This document shows positions 1 through 6,357 of a stretch of 8,134 nt of DNA, one piece after another (within the stretch, counting starts at the first letter, position 1; every line of letters begins with the position of its first letter). The notes under the pieces were generated by a model. It worked only from the letters and a program-made list of their open reading frames with translations, had not been told where the DNA came from and did not search any database. The translations under genes were made by a program, and so were the position numbers. Source of the stretch: an uncultured bacterium (GTDB lineage Bacteria > Methylomirabilota > Methylomirabilia > Rokubacteriales > CSP1-6); the NCBI GenBank assembly GCA_946479205.1, contig CAMLFJ010000124.1:1-8134 (forward strand). The letters are read 5' to 3'.

Positions 1-1
1 C

Positions 2-385
2 GACGCGGGCGCCCACCTCTCCTTCCTCTGCGACGCGGGCTTCGGCCTGCACCTCCTCGGGCACTGGGCGCGCGAGCGCGGCGACCTCACCCTCGAGCAG
101 GCGGTGCGGGCGGTGACCAGCGCGGTGGCCGACGCCTACCGTATCCAGGACCGCGGCCGGCTCCAGCCCGGGGCCTGGGCCGACCTCATGCTGTTCGACC
201 CCAGGACGGTCGGGCGCGGCGGCAAGCGCCGGGTGAACGACCTGCCGACCGGGGCCAGCCGGCTCGACACCCCGGCGGTCGGCCTCCACGGGGTGTGGGT
301 CAACGGGATCCGGACCGCGGACGAGCGTGGCGTCCTCTCCGGGTGCGGCCGGCCGGGCCGGCTCCTGCGGGAGTTCCCCGGCTGA
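2..385 (+). CDS. Amidohydrolase, N-acyl-D-amino-acid deacylase type (3' end only)
   Basis: This is the C-terminal part (127 residues) of a metal-dependent amidohydrolase; the gene begins before the window. It opens with DAGAHLSFLCD, which matches the conserved Asp-x-Gly/Ala-Ala-His segment of D-aminoacylase-like enzymes, where the Asp is the catalytic metal-site residue. Next comes a helix resembling LLGHWARERGDLTLEQAVRAVTS, then the closing beta-sandwich signature (RIQDRGRLQPGAWADLMLFDP), typical of amidohydrolase family 3. The family hydrolyses N-acyl-D-amino acids or related amides, usually in the cytoplasm. The exact substrate cannot be told from this end. The frame is open from base 2 and stops with TGA at 383-385. 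A possible terminator-like hairpin lies at 430-449. Nothing links it functionally to the iron operon downstream. D-aminoacylase or another family 3 amidohydrolase of unknown substrate are both possible. Confidence 0.85.
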   Translation, partial: DAGAHLSFLCDAGFGLHLLGHWARERGDLTLEQAVRAVTSAVADAYRIQDRGRLQPGAWADLMLFDPRTVGRGGKRRVNDLPTGASRLDTPAVGLHGVWVNGIRTADERGVLSGCGRPGRLLREFPG

Positions 386-389
386 CATT

Positions 390-404
390 AGGGTTGACAA
401 CCCT
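390..404. promoter_or_regulatory. Perfect 15-bp palindrome with TTGACA core (candidate operator)
   Basis: AGGGTTG-A-CAACCCT is a perfect inverted repeat with 7-bp arms around one central base. With the preceding TT it reads TTAGGG...CCCT, which partly resembles a DtxR/IdeR-type box. The hexamer TTGACA at 394-399 is a perfect sigma-70 -35 element inside it, so a protein bound here would block RNA polymerase. The palindrome is directly visible; the operator role is inferred. Confidence 0.5.
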
Positions 405-423
405 CGTTCATTAGGTTTACCTA
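394..423 (+). promoter_or_regulatory. Possible sigma-70 promoter of the iron-uptake operon
   Basis: TTGACA (394-399) is a consensus -35 hexamer. At 17-18 bp spacing the -10 candidates are TTACCT (417-422) or TACCTA (418-423), both poor matches to TATAAT. The promoter would therefore be weak or need an alternative factor. Transcription starting near 430 would give a leader of roughly 130 nt before the receptor start. Both elements are buried in the two palindromes, consistent with repression. Confidence 0.35.
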
Positions 424-424
424 A
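411..424. promoter_or_regulatory. Perfect 14-bp palindrome TTAGGTTTACCTAA (candidate metal-repressor site)
   Basis: TTAGGT and ACCTAA are exact inverted 6-bp arms separated by TT. The half-sites equal those of DtxR/IdeR-type boxes (TTAGGT...ACCTAA), but the central spacer is 2 bp rather than the usual 7. Its centre is about 20.5 bp, roughly two helical turns, from that of the neighbouring palindrome at 390-404, so both could be bound on one DNA face. It covers the place where a -10 element would sit relative to TTGACA (394-399). Position before an iron-uptake operon supports an iron- or manganese-responsive repressor; which regulator is unknown. Confidence 0.5.
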
Positions 425-429
425 GCCCC

Positions 430-449
430 GCCCCGGTGCGGACCGGGGC
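430..449 (+). repeat. Strong GC hairpin, 8-bp stem and 4-nt loop
   Basis: GCCCCGGT (430-437) and ACCGGGGC (442-449) are exact inverted repeats around the loop GCGG. No T-run follows, so it is not a canonical intrinsic terminator. It could be a leader hairpin if transcription starts just upstream, or help end transcription of the amidohydrolase gene. Confidence 0.45.
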
Positions 450-489
450 CGGTCGGCTCCCGAGCGCGAGGACCCCGCCGAAACGATTC

Positions 490-530
490 GCTAGCCAGCC
501 CCCGGTTTCGCGACCCAAGCTAGCCAGCCC
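490..530. repeat. 12-bp direct repeat GCTAGCCAGCCC, two copies
   Basis: GCTAGCCAGCCC occurs at 490-501 and again at 519-530, offset 29 bp. After each copy the sequence continues as C-rich then GGT. The pair lies in the presumed untranslated leader of the receptor gene. It may be a binding site for a tandem regulator or simply a short duplication; no known motif was recognised. Confidence 0.4.
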
Positions 531-547
531 GGTCGGTCCCCTTGCCC

Positions 548-553
548 GGGAGG
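548..553 (+). promoter_or_regulatory. Ribosome binding site deciding the receptor start
   Basis: GGGAGG lies six bases before the ATG at 560. This favours ATG 560 over the in-frame TTG at 542, which would itself lie upstream of this Shine-Dalgarno sequence. Confidence 0.75.
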
Positions 554-559
554 CGTTTC

Positions 560-2743
560 ATGGGTCGCCGTCGAGCATTCGTCAGGAGCGTCAAGCGCGC
601 CGGTCGGCGCGCAGTTCCCTTCACTCGGCGGTTCGGCTCCACCGTCGGCATGGGGCTGGCGCTCGCCGCCACCTCCGCGTGGGGCCAGACGCCGCCCACC
701 GAATCAAAGGACGGCAAGGACGACGTCGCCCTGCCCGGCGTGGACGTGCGCGGGCAACGCAACCAGTTCAAGATCGAGGAGCCGAGCCTCTACAAGCTCC
801 CCGATTCGATCAAGGACACGCCGCAGTCGATCACCGTCCTCCCCGAACAGGTCCTCGAGGAGCGCGCGCTCTTCACCCTGCGCGACGCGCTCCGCACCGT
901 GCCCGGCATCAGCCTGGCCGCCGGTGAGGCGGGCGGCCGGCAGGGCGACAACCTCACCCTGCGTGGCTTCCCGGCCGGCAACGACATCTTCATCGACGGC
1001 GTGCGCGACCTCGGCCAGTACGGGCGTGACACCTTCAACCTGGAGTCGGTCGAGGTCCTCAAGGGCCCCTCCGCGGTCCTGTTCGGCCGCGGCTCCACCG
1101 GCGGCGTCATCAACCAGGTCAGCAAGTCGCCGAAGCTCACCCCCTTCTACGAGCTGAGCGGCACGGTGGGCAGCGGGCCGCAGGGGCGTCTCGCGGTCGA
1201 CGTCAACCAGCCGATCGGGGGTTCGGGGGCGGTGCGCCTCAATCTGATGGGGTTCAAGGGCGAGACGCCGGGCCGGGACTACATCGAGCAGCAGCGGCTG
1301 GGAGCGGCACCTTCCTTCGGTATCGGGCTCAACGGCCCCACGCGCCTCGTCGTGAGTTACTTCTACTTCAACGACGACAACATGCCGGACTACGGGTTCC
1401 CGTACCTCCGGGGCGGCCCGGCGCCGGTGCGGCACGAGAACTTCTACGGTTTCCCCAACCGAGACTACGAGCACGACGACGTGCATATCGGCACCGTTCG
1501 GTTCGAGCACGACTTCAACGAGAACGTGCGCCTGCGGAACACGCTGCGCCTGGCCATGCTCGACCGCGGCTCCCTCGCCTCCATCCCGGCCATCGTGGGC
1601 ACCCCGGGCAGCGCCCCGCTCGCCGCGATCCAGGTCTCCCGCACCGGCATCCAGCGGAGCCAGCAAGACACGAGCGTGATCAACACCACCGACCTGGTGG
1701 CGAAGTTCAACACGTGGATGTTCAAGCACACCCTGGTGGCGGGCGTCGAGGCCTCCCGCGAGACGTCGGACGTCCAGCGCTACACCTTCACCGGCGTGCC
1801 GAACACCTCGCTCATCAACCCGGACAACTTCTCGAATCTCTCGGGGATGGGGCGGGCCAAGAACTTCAACGGGTCGTCGGCGGCGACCGCGGTCGGCGTC
1901 TACGCGGTGGACGAGATGGCGATCACCGACCGGTGGAAGATCCTGGGCGGCCTGCGCTACGACCTCTTCGACGCCGACTTCCGCAACCGCTTCGCGTCCC
2001 AGAAGCTCTCCCGGACCGACGAGGCGCTGAGCCCGCGCGCCGCGCTGGTCTTCCTGCCCACCAAGGAGCAGACCTACTACTTCTCCTACGGCACCTCGTT
2101 CAACCCCTCCGCGGAGGCCCTCGTGCTCGCCCTCAACAACGCGAGCACCGAACCCGAGAAGAACGAAACGTTCGAGCTCGGCGCCAAGTGGGATCTCTTC
2201 AACGGGGCGCTCGGCATCCGCACCGCGGTATTCCGGACTTACAAGAACAATGCCCGCACCACCGACCCGGTCCTGGGGGTCCAGGTCACCGAGGGCAAGC
2301 AACGGGTGCAGGGCTTCGAGCTGGAGGTGGTGGGTCAGATCCTGCGCGGGTGGAACGTGTTCCTCGGCTACGCCTATCTCGACTCCCGCGTCCTCGACTC
2401 CCTCGACATCCAGAGCAACGTCCCGGTGGAGGGCAAGCGCCTCGCCAACGTGCCCGAGCACTCGGCGAGCCTGTGGACCACCTACGACATCACCAACCAG
2501 TGGCAGGTCGGCGGCGGCGCGGTGTTCGTGGACAAACGCTACGCCAACACCGACAACCTGAACGTGGTGCCGTCATACGTGCGCGGCGACGTGACGGTGG
2601 CCTACCGGCCGATCAGGCCGCTGGAGCTGCGCTTCAACGTCATCAACATCTCGGACGAGAAGTACTTCGACGCGATCCATCCGAGCCACGTCATCCCCGG
2701 CAACGCCCGCACCTTCCTTCTCACCGGGACCTGGAGGTTCTAG
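560..2743 (+). CDS. TonB-dependent siderophore receptor
   Basis: Outer-membrane gated beta-barrel importing a ferric siderophore, probably catecholate-like, with energy from TonB. The protein has 727 residues from ATG 560, normal for the family. Residues 1-42 form an Arg-rich n-region, a hydrophobic stretch (about 28-41) and a signal-peptidase site after [14 protein letters not shown] (about 55-65) is a plausible TonB-box region. The plug spans about 84-192 and contains [17 protein letters not shown] and [37 protein letters not shown] signatures characteristic of siderophore receptors such as Fiu, FcuA and PiuA. The 22-strand barrel follows and ends in GTWRF, whose terminal Phe is the outer-membrane insertion signal. 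It is the first gene of a five-gene operon and is preceded by two palindromes that may bind a metal repressor. The N-terminus (RRAFVR, residues 4-9) loosely resembles a Tat motif. The exact siderophore cannot be told from sequence. Confidence 0.95.
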   Translation: MGRRRAFVRSVKRAGRRAVPFTRRFGSTVGMGLALAATSAWGQTPPTESKDGKDDVALPGVDVRGQRNQFKIEEPSLYKLPDSIKDTPQSITVLPEQVLEERALFTLRDALRTVPGISLAAGEAGGRQGDNLTLRGFPAGNDIFIDGVRDLGQYGRDTFNLESVEVLKGPSAVLFGRGSTGGVINQVSKSPKLTPFYELSGTVGSGPQGRLAVDVNQPIGGSGAVRLNLMGFKGETPGRDYIEQQRLGAAPSFGIGLNGPTRLVVSYFYFNDDNMPDYGFPYLRGGPAPVRHENFYGFPNRDYEHDDVHIGTVRFEHDFNENVRLRNTLRLAMLDRGSLASIPAIVGTPGSAPLAAIQVSRTGIQRSQQDTSVINTTDLVAKFNTWMFKHTLVAGVEASRETSDVQRYTFTGVPNTSLINPDNFSNLSGMGRAKNFNGSSAATAVGVYAVDEMAITDRWKILGGLRYDLFDADFRNRFASQKLSRTDEALSPRAALVFLPTKEQTYYFSYGTSFNPSAEALVLALNNASTEPEKNETFELGAKWDLFNGALGIRTAVFRTYKNNARTTDPVLGVQVTEGKQRVQGFELEVVGQILRGWNVFLGYAYLDSRVLDSLDIQSNVPVEGKRLANVPEHSASLWTTYDITNQWQVGGGAVFVDKRYANTDNLNVVPSYVRGDVTVAYRPIRPLELRFNVINISDEKYFDAIHPSHVIPGNARTFLLTGTWRF

Positions 2744-2750
2744 CCGTCCG

Positions 2751-3431
2751 ATGCTCCTGCACATTCCCAAGGTCTTGACCGAGGCCCAGGTCGCGCACTG
2801 CCGCGCGATCATGGAGGACGCCAAGTGGGTGGACGGGCGAGAGACGTCCGGCCATCTGGCGGCCCGGGTCAAGCACAACCGGCAAGTGGACGAGGCGACG
2901 CCCGAGGCGCGCGAGATGGGCAACATCATCGTGACCGCCCTCGAGCGCACGCCCCTGTTCATGGCCTCGGCCCTACCGCTCCGGGTGTTCCCGCCGCTGT
3001 TCAACCGCTACGAGCCGGGCATGGCCTTCGGCGCTCACGTCGACAACGCGATCCGCGAGCTCACGAGCTCGCCAGTGCGCGTGCGCACCGACCTTTCGGC
3101 CACGCTGTTCCTGACCCGCCCCGACGAGTACGACGGGGGCGAGCTGGTGGTGGACGACACCTACGGCGCGCACTCGGTCAAGCTCCCCGCCGGCGACATG
3201 ATCCTCTACCCGGCCACGAGCCTGCACCGGGTCCTCCCGGTCACGCGGGGCGCGCGGCTGGCCTCGGTCTTCTGGGTGCAGAGCATGGTGCGCGACGACG
3301 GTGAGCGCGCGCTCCTCTTCGATCTCGACATGGCCATCAGCCAGGTGAGCGAGGCCACCCCGGACAACCCCGGCGTGGTCGCGCTCACGAGCTGCTATCA
3401 CAACTTGCTGCGCCGCTGGGCGGACGCCTGA
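2751..3431 (+). CDS. piuC: PiuC/YbiX-type Fe(II)/2-oxoglutarate-dependent hydroxylase (PKHD type)
   Basis: A 226-residue enzyme of the PKHD-type hydroxylase family, which uses Fe(II), O2 and 2-oxoglutarate to hydroxylate an undetermined substrate, presumed siderophore-related because family members sit beside siderophore receptors. The iron-binding facial triad is visible: H96 and D98 in FGAHVDN and H159 in SLHRV. R169, ten residues after H159, is the expected 2-oxoglutarate carboxylate anchor. The double-stranded beta-helix core covers about residues 78-178, including [15 protein letters not shown] and [10 protein letters not shown]. Length matches PiuC and YbiX (about 225). It starts 7 bp after the receptor stop; a GGAGG at 2733-2737, inside the receptor's last codons, lies 13 bases upstream, so translation may be coupled. 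The protein lacks a signal peptide and should be cytoplasmic. Confidence 0.93.
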   Translation: MLLHIPKVLTEAQVAHCRAIMEDAKWVDGRETSGHLAARVKHNRQVDEATPEAREMGNIIVTALERTPLFMASALPLRVFPPLFNRYEPGMAFGAHVDNAIRELTSSPVRVRTDLSATLFLTRPDEYDGGELVVDDTYGAHSVKLPAGDMILYPATSLHRVLPVTRGARLASVFWVQSMVRDDGERALLFDLDMAISQVSEATPDNPGVVALTSCYHNLLRRWADA

Positions 3432-3444
3432 GGAGCCCTTCACG

Positions 3445-4179
3445 ATGATGCGCGCAGGGCTGGCGGGCTGGCCGCTCTGGATCTCGGTCGGCGTCCACGT
3501 GGCCGGCCTCGCCACCGCCTCCTCGGTGGTCGCCCTCGCGCGCCACGAGCCCGAGCGTGTGCTCGTGCCCGTGGAGCTGGTGCGGGTTGAGCCACCCCCG
3601 CCCGAGCCACCCAGGCCCCCGCGAGTGATCCCGCGGCCGAGTCCGGTGGTCCGATCGACCCCGATCACGCAGACGCTGATGCAACCGGATCCGACGCCGC
3701 AGCCCGTCCGGCCCGAGCCCGTCCCGACCGCTCCCGACCGCCGCTACATGGCCTCGGCCAACGTGCCCGGCCCCGCGCTGGCGATACCCGGCGACGCCGG
3801 CGCGGGCGGGCTCCTGCTCCCCGCGCCCGAGATTCCGGGCGCGGCGCCGGGCGCACGCGTCGGCGCCGGCGTGGCGCGCGGCACCGGCGAGGGCGTCACC
3901 TCGTTCGCCCGCCCGCTGGGCGGCTATCAGACCACTCCCCATTACCCGGAGAGCGCGCGGCGCGAAGGTGCCGAGGGCGTCGTGGCGCTCCGATTCGAAG
4001 TGCTCACGAGTGGCAAGGTCGGCACGGTCCAGGTCCAGCGCTCCGCCGGGCGCCCGGATCTGGACCGGGCCGCCGTGGAGGCCGTCAAGACATGGCTGTT
4101 CGAGCCCGCTCGTCGAGGAAAGGAGGCCGTCGCCGTATGGGTCATCTTGCCGGTTCGCTTCGAGCTGAACACCCGCTGA
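3445..4179 (+). CDS. tonB: TonB energy transducer
   Basis: A 244-residue inner-membrane-anchored TonB that passes proton-motive energy from ExbB/ExbD to the outer-membrane receptor. One transmembrane helix spans about residues 10-31 and carries the S14-x3-H18 motif (SVGVH), equivalent to the Ser/His pair of the E. coli TonB anchor that contacts ExbB/ExbD. Residues 49-97 are Pro-rich (PPPPEPPRPP and PxP repeats), spanning the periplasm. A Gly/Ala-rich linker (about 107-150) follows. The C-terminal TonB domain runs from about 161 to 242 with the typical YPESARREGAEGVV, a V-x-SG-K-V strand, LDRAAVEAVKTWLFEPA and a final RFEL strand. TGAGGAG at 3429-3435 overlaps the upstream stop and precedes ATG 3445 by nine bases. 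The gene is presumably dedicated to the receptor of this operon. ExbB and ExbD are not present here. Confidence 0.93.
   Translation: MMRAGLAGWPLWISVGVHVAGLATASSVVALARHEPERVLVPVELVRVEPPPPEPPRPPRVIPRPSPVVRSTPITQTLMQPDPTPQPVRPEPVPTAPDRRYMASANVPGPALAIPGDAGAGGLLLPAPEIPGAAPGARVGAGVARGTGEGVTSFARPLGGYQTTPHYPESARREGAEGVVALRFEVLTSGKVGTVQVQRSAGRPDLDRAAVEAVKTWLFEPARRGKEAVAVWVILPVRFELNTR
4119..4126 (+). promoter_or_regulatory. Ribosome binding site deciding the TPR-gene start
   Basis: AAAGGAGG inside the end of tonB lies ten bases before ATG 4137. The in-frame ATG at 4092 has no comparable site and would add a 15-residue Arg-rich extension, so 4137 is preferred. Confidence 0.65.
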
Positions 4180-5015
4180 GCCGCCGCCCCCGCGGTCACC
4201 ACTGGACCGCCATCGGGCTCGCCTTCTGCGCCATCGCCGGCGCCGGAACCACCGTCGCGGCCCAGGGCATCTGGGACGATCCGGCCTTCGCGCTCTACCG
4301 CCAGGCCGTCGAGGCCATGGACCGGAAGGACTACGCGAAGGCGAGGGAGCTCTCCGCCCAGGCCATCGCGCAGCAACCCACGCACGTGCTCGCCCACTAC
4401 CTGCGGGGGCAGGCCGCGATGTTCCAGTCGCGCTGGGACGAGGCGGCGGCCGCGTTCGGGAAGGCGGTGGAGCTCTACCCGGGCTCGTTCGCGGCCCAGC
4501 GCGACCTCGGGGGTGCCCACGAGCAGCGCAATCGCGTGGACGACGCGGCGCGCGCCTACGAGGCAGCCCTCGCCCTCCGCGACCAGGACGATCTGCGGGC
4601 GCGCCTGGCCTTCATGCTGCTGAAGGCGGGCCAGCAGCCGCGCGCGCTCCCCCACCTGCAGGCGCTCGCCGATCGGGACACCAAGACCCCGGAGGTCTGG
4701 AGCACGCTCGGGCGCCTCGCCTACGAGAAGAACGACCTCGCGGGCGCCGAGAAGGCCTTCACGCGCGCCGCCACGCTCCGCGACGACGGGCGCGCCTGGT
4801 TCAACGTGGGCGTGGTGCGCACGCGGCTCAACGATCTGCCGGGGGCGCTCCAGGCCTACGAGAAGGCCGCCCAGCACAGCGAGACGCGCGAGCCGGCCCA
4901 GAAGGAAGTGGCGAAGGTGCGTGAGGCCATGAAGGGCCCGAGCACCGGTACCGTGCCCGATCGCGCCATGCCGGGCAGCACGCCGGGCCAGCCGGTCCCG
5001 ACCCGCCGCTACTAG
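4137..5015 (+). CDS. Exported tetratricopeptide-repeat protein
   Basis: A 292-residue protein that should act as a protein-binding scaffold in the periplasm. Residues 1-42 form a basic n-region, a hydrophobic core (about 24-41) and a likely signal-peptidase site after VAA. No lipobox is seen: Cys31 is preceded by LAF. About six TPR-like helical pairs follow at roughly 51-84, 85-118, 119-150, 151-182, 186-216 and 217-247; repeats with AHYLRGQAAMFQSRWDEAAAAF and VWSTLGRLAYEKNDLAGAEKAF show the small and aromatic residues at canonical positions. The tail (about 267-292) is Pro/Gly-rich and probably disordered. The gene overlaps tonB by 43 bp in another frame. In Pseudomonas piu loci a small repeat protein also follows piuC, so a helper role in siderophore uptake is plausible, but no substrate or partner is known. 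The protein could also serve an unrelated envelope function. Confidence 0.85.
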   Translation: MGHLAGSLRAEHPLSRRPRGHHWTAIGLAFCAIAGAGTTVAAQGIWDDPAFALYRQAVEAMDRKDYAKARELSAQAIAQQPTHVLAHYLRGQAAMFQSRWDEAAAAFGKAVELYPGSFAAQRDLGGAHEQRNRVDDAARAYEAALALRDQDDLRARLAFMLLKAGQQPRALPHLQALADRDTKTPEVWSTLGRLAYEKNDLAGAEKAFTRAATLRDDGRAWFNVGVVRTRLNDLPGALQAYEKAAQHSETREPAQKEVAKVREAMKGPSTGTVPDRAMPGSTPGQPVPTRRY

Positions 5016-5021
5016 CCGATC

Positions 5022-6215
5022 ATGTCGCTGCGCACGCTGCTCTTCTGGCTGCACCTGCTGGTCGGGGTGACCGCGGGTGCGGTCATCCTGTTCATGTCGG
5101 TCACCGGCGTGATCCTGGCGTTCGAGCCACAGATCACCGACTGGCTCGAGCGAGATCGCCGGATCATCACCCCGCCGCCCGACGCGCGCCCGCTCTCGGC
5201 GGAGGCGATCCTGGCCAAGGCGCGCGAGGCCAGGCCGGACGTGCGCCCCACCGCGCTCACGCTGCGCGCCGACCCGACCGCCTCGGCGGTGGTGAGCTTC
5301 GGCCGCGAGGGTGGCGCGCTCTTCGTGGATCAATACCGCGGGGTGGTGCTGGGCGGCCTCTCGCCGGTGCACGATGCGCTGCACGAGGTGGTCGAGTGGC
5401 ATCGCTGTCTCGGGTCGCGTGAGACCCTTCGGCCCGTCACCGGCGCCGCCAACCTGGGCTTCCTCGGCCTCGTGGTGCTCGGCGTCTACCTCTGGTGGCC
5501 GCGCCGGTGGACGCGCGAGGCGGTGCGAGCGGTCACCCTGTTCCGGCTCGGCCTGGCCGGCCGCGGGCGCGACTTCAACTGGCACAACGTGATCGGCATC
5601 TGGTGCGCGCCCGTGCTCCTGGTCCTGACGCTCACCGGCGCGATCATGTCCTACCAGTGGGCCAACAATTTCCTGTACACGCTCACCGGCAACGAGCCGC
5701 CGCCGCCCGCGCCGGCCCCGGGAGCCGCCGCCCCGCCACGTGAGGGCCAGCGCCGCCCGCGCGCGGCGGAGACCAGGCGCGTGGCCGTGGGACTCGACGC
5801 CCTCTGGGCGCGCGCTGAGCGCCAGGTCCAGGGCTGGGTCGCCATCAACGCCCGGCTGCCGCAGCGGCCCGATGGGCCGGTCACCTTCTTCATCCAGGAG
5901 CCGGTCGGCTGGCACCCCTCGCCCCGCTCGCAGCTCGTGCTCGACCCGGTCACCGCGGACGTCGTCAAGTGGGAGCCTTTCGCGGGACAGAACATGGGCC
6001 GGCGGCTGCGGGCCTGGGTGCGCCCTCTCCACACCGGCGAGGCCGCCGGGCTGGTGGGCCAGGCCATCGCGTTCCTCGCCTCCGCCGGCGGGACCATGCT
6101 CGTCTGGACGGGGCTCGCGCTGGCTTGGCGACGCTTCCGCGGCTGGCGCCGCCGGGCCGAATCCACGGAGTCGATCCTGGCTCCCGAGACCCGCCAAGAA
6201 GTGTCAGCAAACTGA
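5022..6215 (+). CDS. PepSY-associated transmembrane protein (PiuB-like)
   Basis: A 397-residue inner-membrane protein of the PepSY-TM family, found beside siderophore receptors and proposed to act in ferric-siderophore reduction or iron release. Predicted helices are at about 8-33 (FWLHLLVGVTAGAVILFMSVTGVILAF), 143-159, 189-210 and 341-369. The first carries the usual WLHxxxG start and the SVTGVILAF end; the third carries NWHNVIGIW and LTLTGAIMSYQW. His residues at 11, 117, 121, 127, 188 and 337 (PLHTGE) are candidate heme ligands as in related proteins; this is inferred. Periplasmic PepSY-like segments lie at about 55-128 and 255-335, with a Pro/Ala-rich insert at 225-245. There is no fused flavodoxin or reductase domain. 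Only 6 bp separate it from the TPR gene and no Shine-Dalgarno sequence is evident, suggesting coupled translation. It ends the first operon. Confidence 0.9.
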   Translation: MSLRTLLFWLHLLVGVTAGAVILFMSVTGVILAFEPQITDWLERDRRIITPPPDARPLSAEAILAKAREARPDVRPTALTLRADPTASAVVSFGREGGALFVDQYRGVVLGGLSPVHDALHEVVEWHRCLGSRETLRPVTGAANLGFLGLVVLGVYLWWPRRWTREAVRAVTLFRLGLAGRGRDFNWHNVIGIWCAPVLLVLTLTGAIMSYQWANNFLYTLTGNEPPPPAPAPGAAAPPREGQRRPRAAETRRVAVGLDALWARAERQVQGWVAINARLPQRPDGPVTFFIQEPVGWHPSPRSQLVLDPVTADVVKWEPFAGQNMGRRLRAWVRPLHTGEAAGLVGQAIAFLASAGGTMLVWTGLALAWRRFRGWRRRAESTESILAPETRQEVSAN

Positions 6216-6218
6216 CAC
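6201..6218. promoter_or_regulatory. 7-bp dyad GTGTCAG-CAAA-CTGACAC (candidate enhancer-binding-protein site)
   Basis: Exact inverted arms GTGTCAG (6201-6207) and CTGACAC (6212-6218) surround CAAA and overlap the stop codon of the PepSY gene. The centre lies about 107 bp upstream of the start site predicted from the sigma-54 promoter at 6291-6306, a normal distance for a bacterial enhancer-binding protein. It also fits the TGT-N10-ACA pattern used by NifA, though not NifA's inner T, and many regulators use similar dyads. A plain transcript hairpin is possible, but no T-run follows. Confidence 0.5.
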
Positions 6219-6290
6219 ACCCTGCCCAGGATGGTCGCTGCACTTAGGCGTTCCTTCCAGGTATTCCGACAGGTTAGGTTGAATCATCAC

Positions 6291-6306
6291 TGGCAATCCG
6301 CTTGCA
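6291..6306 (+). promoter_or_regulatory. Sigma-54 (RpoN) promoter
   Basis: TGGCAATCCGCTTGCA has the invariant GG (6292-6293) and GC (6304-6305) separated by exactly 10 bp. It matches the TGGCA and TTGCA parts of the consensus TGGCACG-N4-TTGCA, differing at two bases after TGGCA. A pyrimidine precedes TGGC as expected. Transcription would start near 6317, about 41 nt before the first gene of the second operon. Sequence match and position are seen; use by RNA polymerase is inferred. Confidence 0.65.
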
Positions 6307-6320
6307 CACCCTCCCCCTCG

Positions 6321-6336
6321 TCCGGGCGCGCCCGGA
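6321..6336. repeat. Perfect 16-bp palindrome in the leader of the second operon
   Basis: TCCGGGCGCGCCCGGA is its own reverse complement. It lies a few bases after the predicted sigma-54 start and 8 bp before the Shine-Dalgarno sequence. It may be a repressor site or an RNA stem near the 5' end of the message. In such GC-rich DNA chance GC palindromes are common, so function is uncertain. Confidence 0.4.
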
Positions 6337-6343
6337 TAGAGCG

Positions 6344-6351
6344 AGAGGAGG
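6344..6351 (+). promoter_or_regulatory. Ribosome binding site of the helical-protein gene
   Basis: AGAGGAGG ends six bases before ATG 6358, an almost ideal Shine-Dalgarno sequence fixing this start. It is one of the strongest in the window, as expected for the first gene of an operon. Confidence 0.75.
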
Positions 6352-6357
6352 CAGGCA

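Noticed and set aside
430..449. Rho-independent terminator for the amidohydrolase gene
   Set aside because: The stem is strong but no T-run follows, and a candidate promoter lies upstream of it; kept only as a hairpin.
542..544. TTG as the receptor start
   Set aside because: It lies upstream of the GGGAGG at 548-553, which is correctly placed for ATG 560.
704..2461. Long open frame on the minus strand opposite the siderophore receptor (585 codons)
   Set aside because: Its translation is low-complexity (rich in Val, Glu, Ala, Arg, His) with no recognisable domain, and it lies opposite a clear receptor gene. Long antisense frames are expected in GC-rich coding DNA.
1714..2778. Second plus-strand frame inside the receptor gene (354 codons)
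   Set aside because: Arg/Gly/Pro-rich out-of-frame reading of the receptor barrel, with no domain and no ribosome site of its own.
3942..6197. Long open frame on the minus strand opposite tonB, TPR and PepSY genes (751 codons)
   Set aside because: It spans three well-supported genes on the other strand and has a repetitive Arg/Gly/Ala/His composition without domains; it is a composition artefact.
6241..6283. TTAGG-containing stretches (6244-6248, 6274-6278) as further copies of the metal-repressor site
   Set aside because: Only single half-sites are present, with no matching ACCTAA arm, so they do not form the palindrome seen at 411-424.
6282..6293. IHF-like site between the dyad and the sigma-54 promoter
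   Set aside because: AATCAT matches only part of the WATCAA-N4-TTR consensus and the TTR part is missing.
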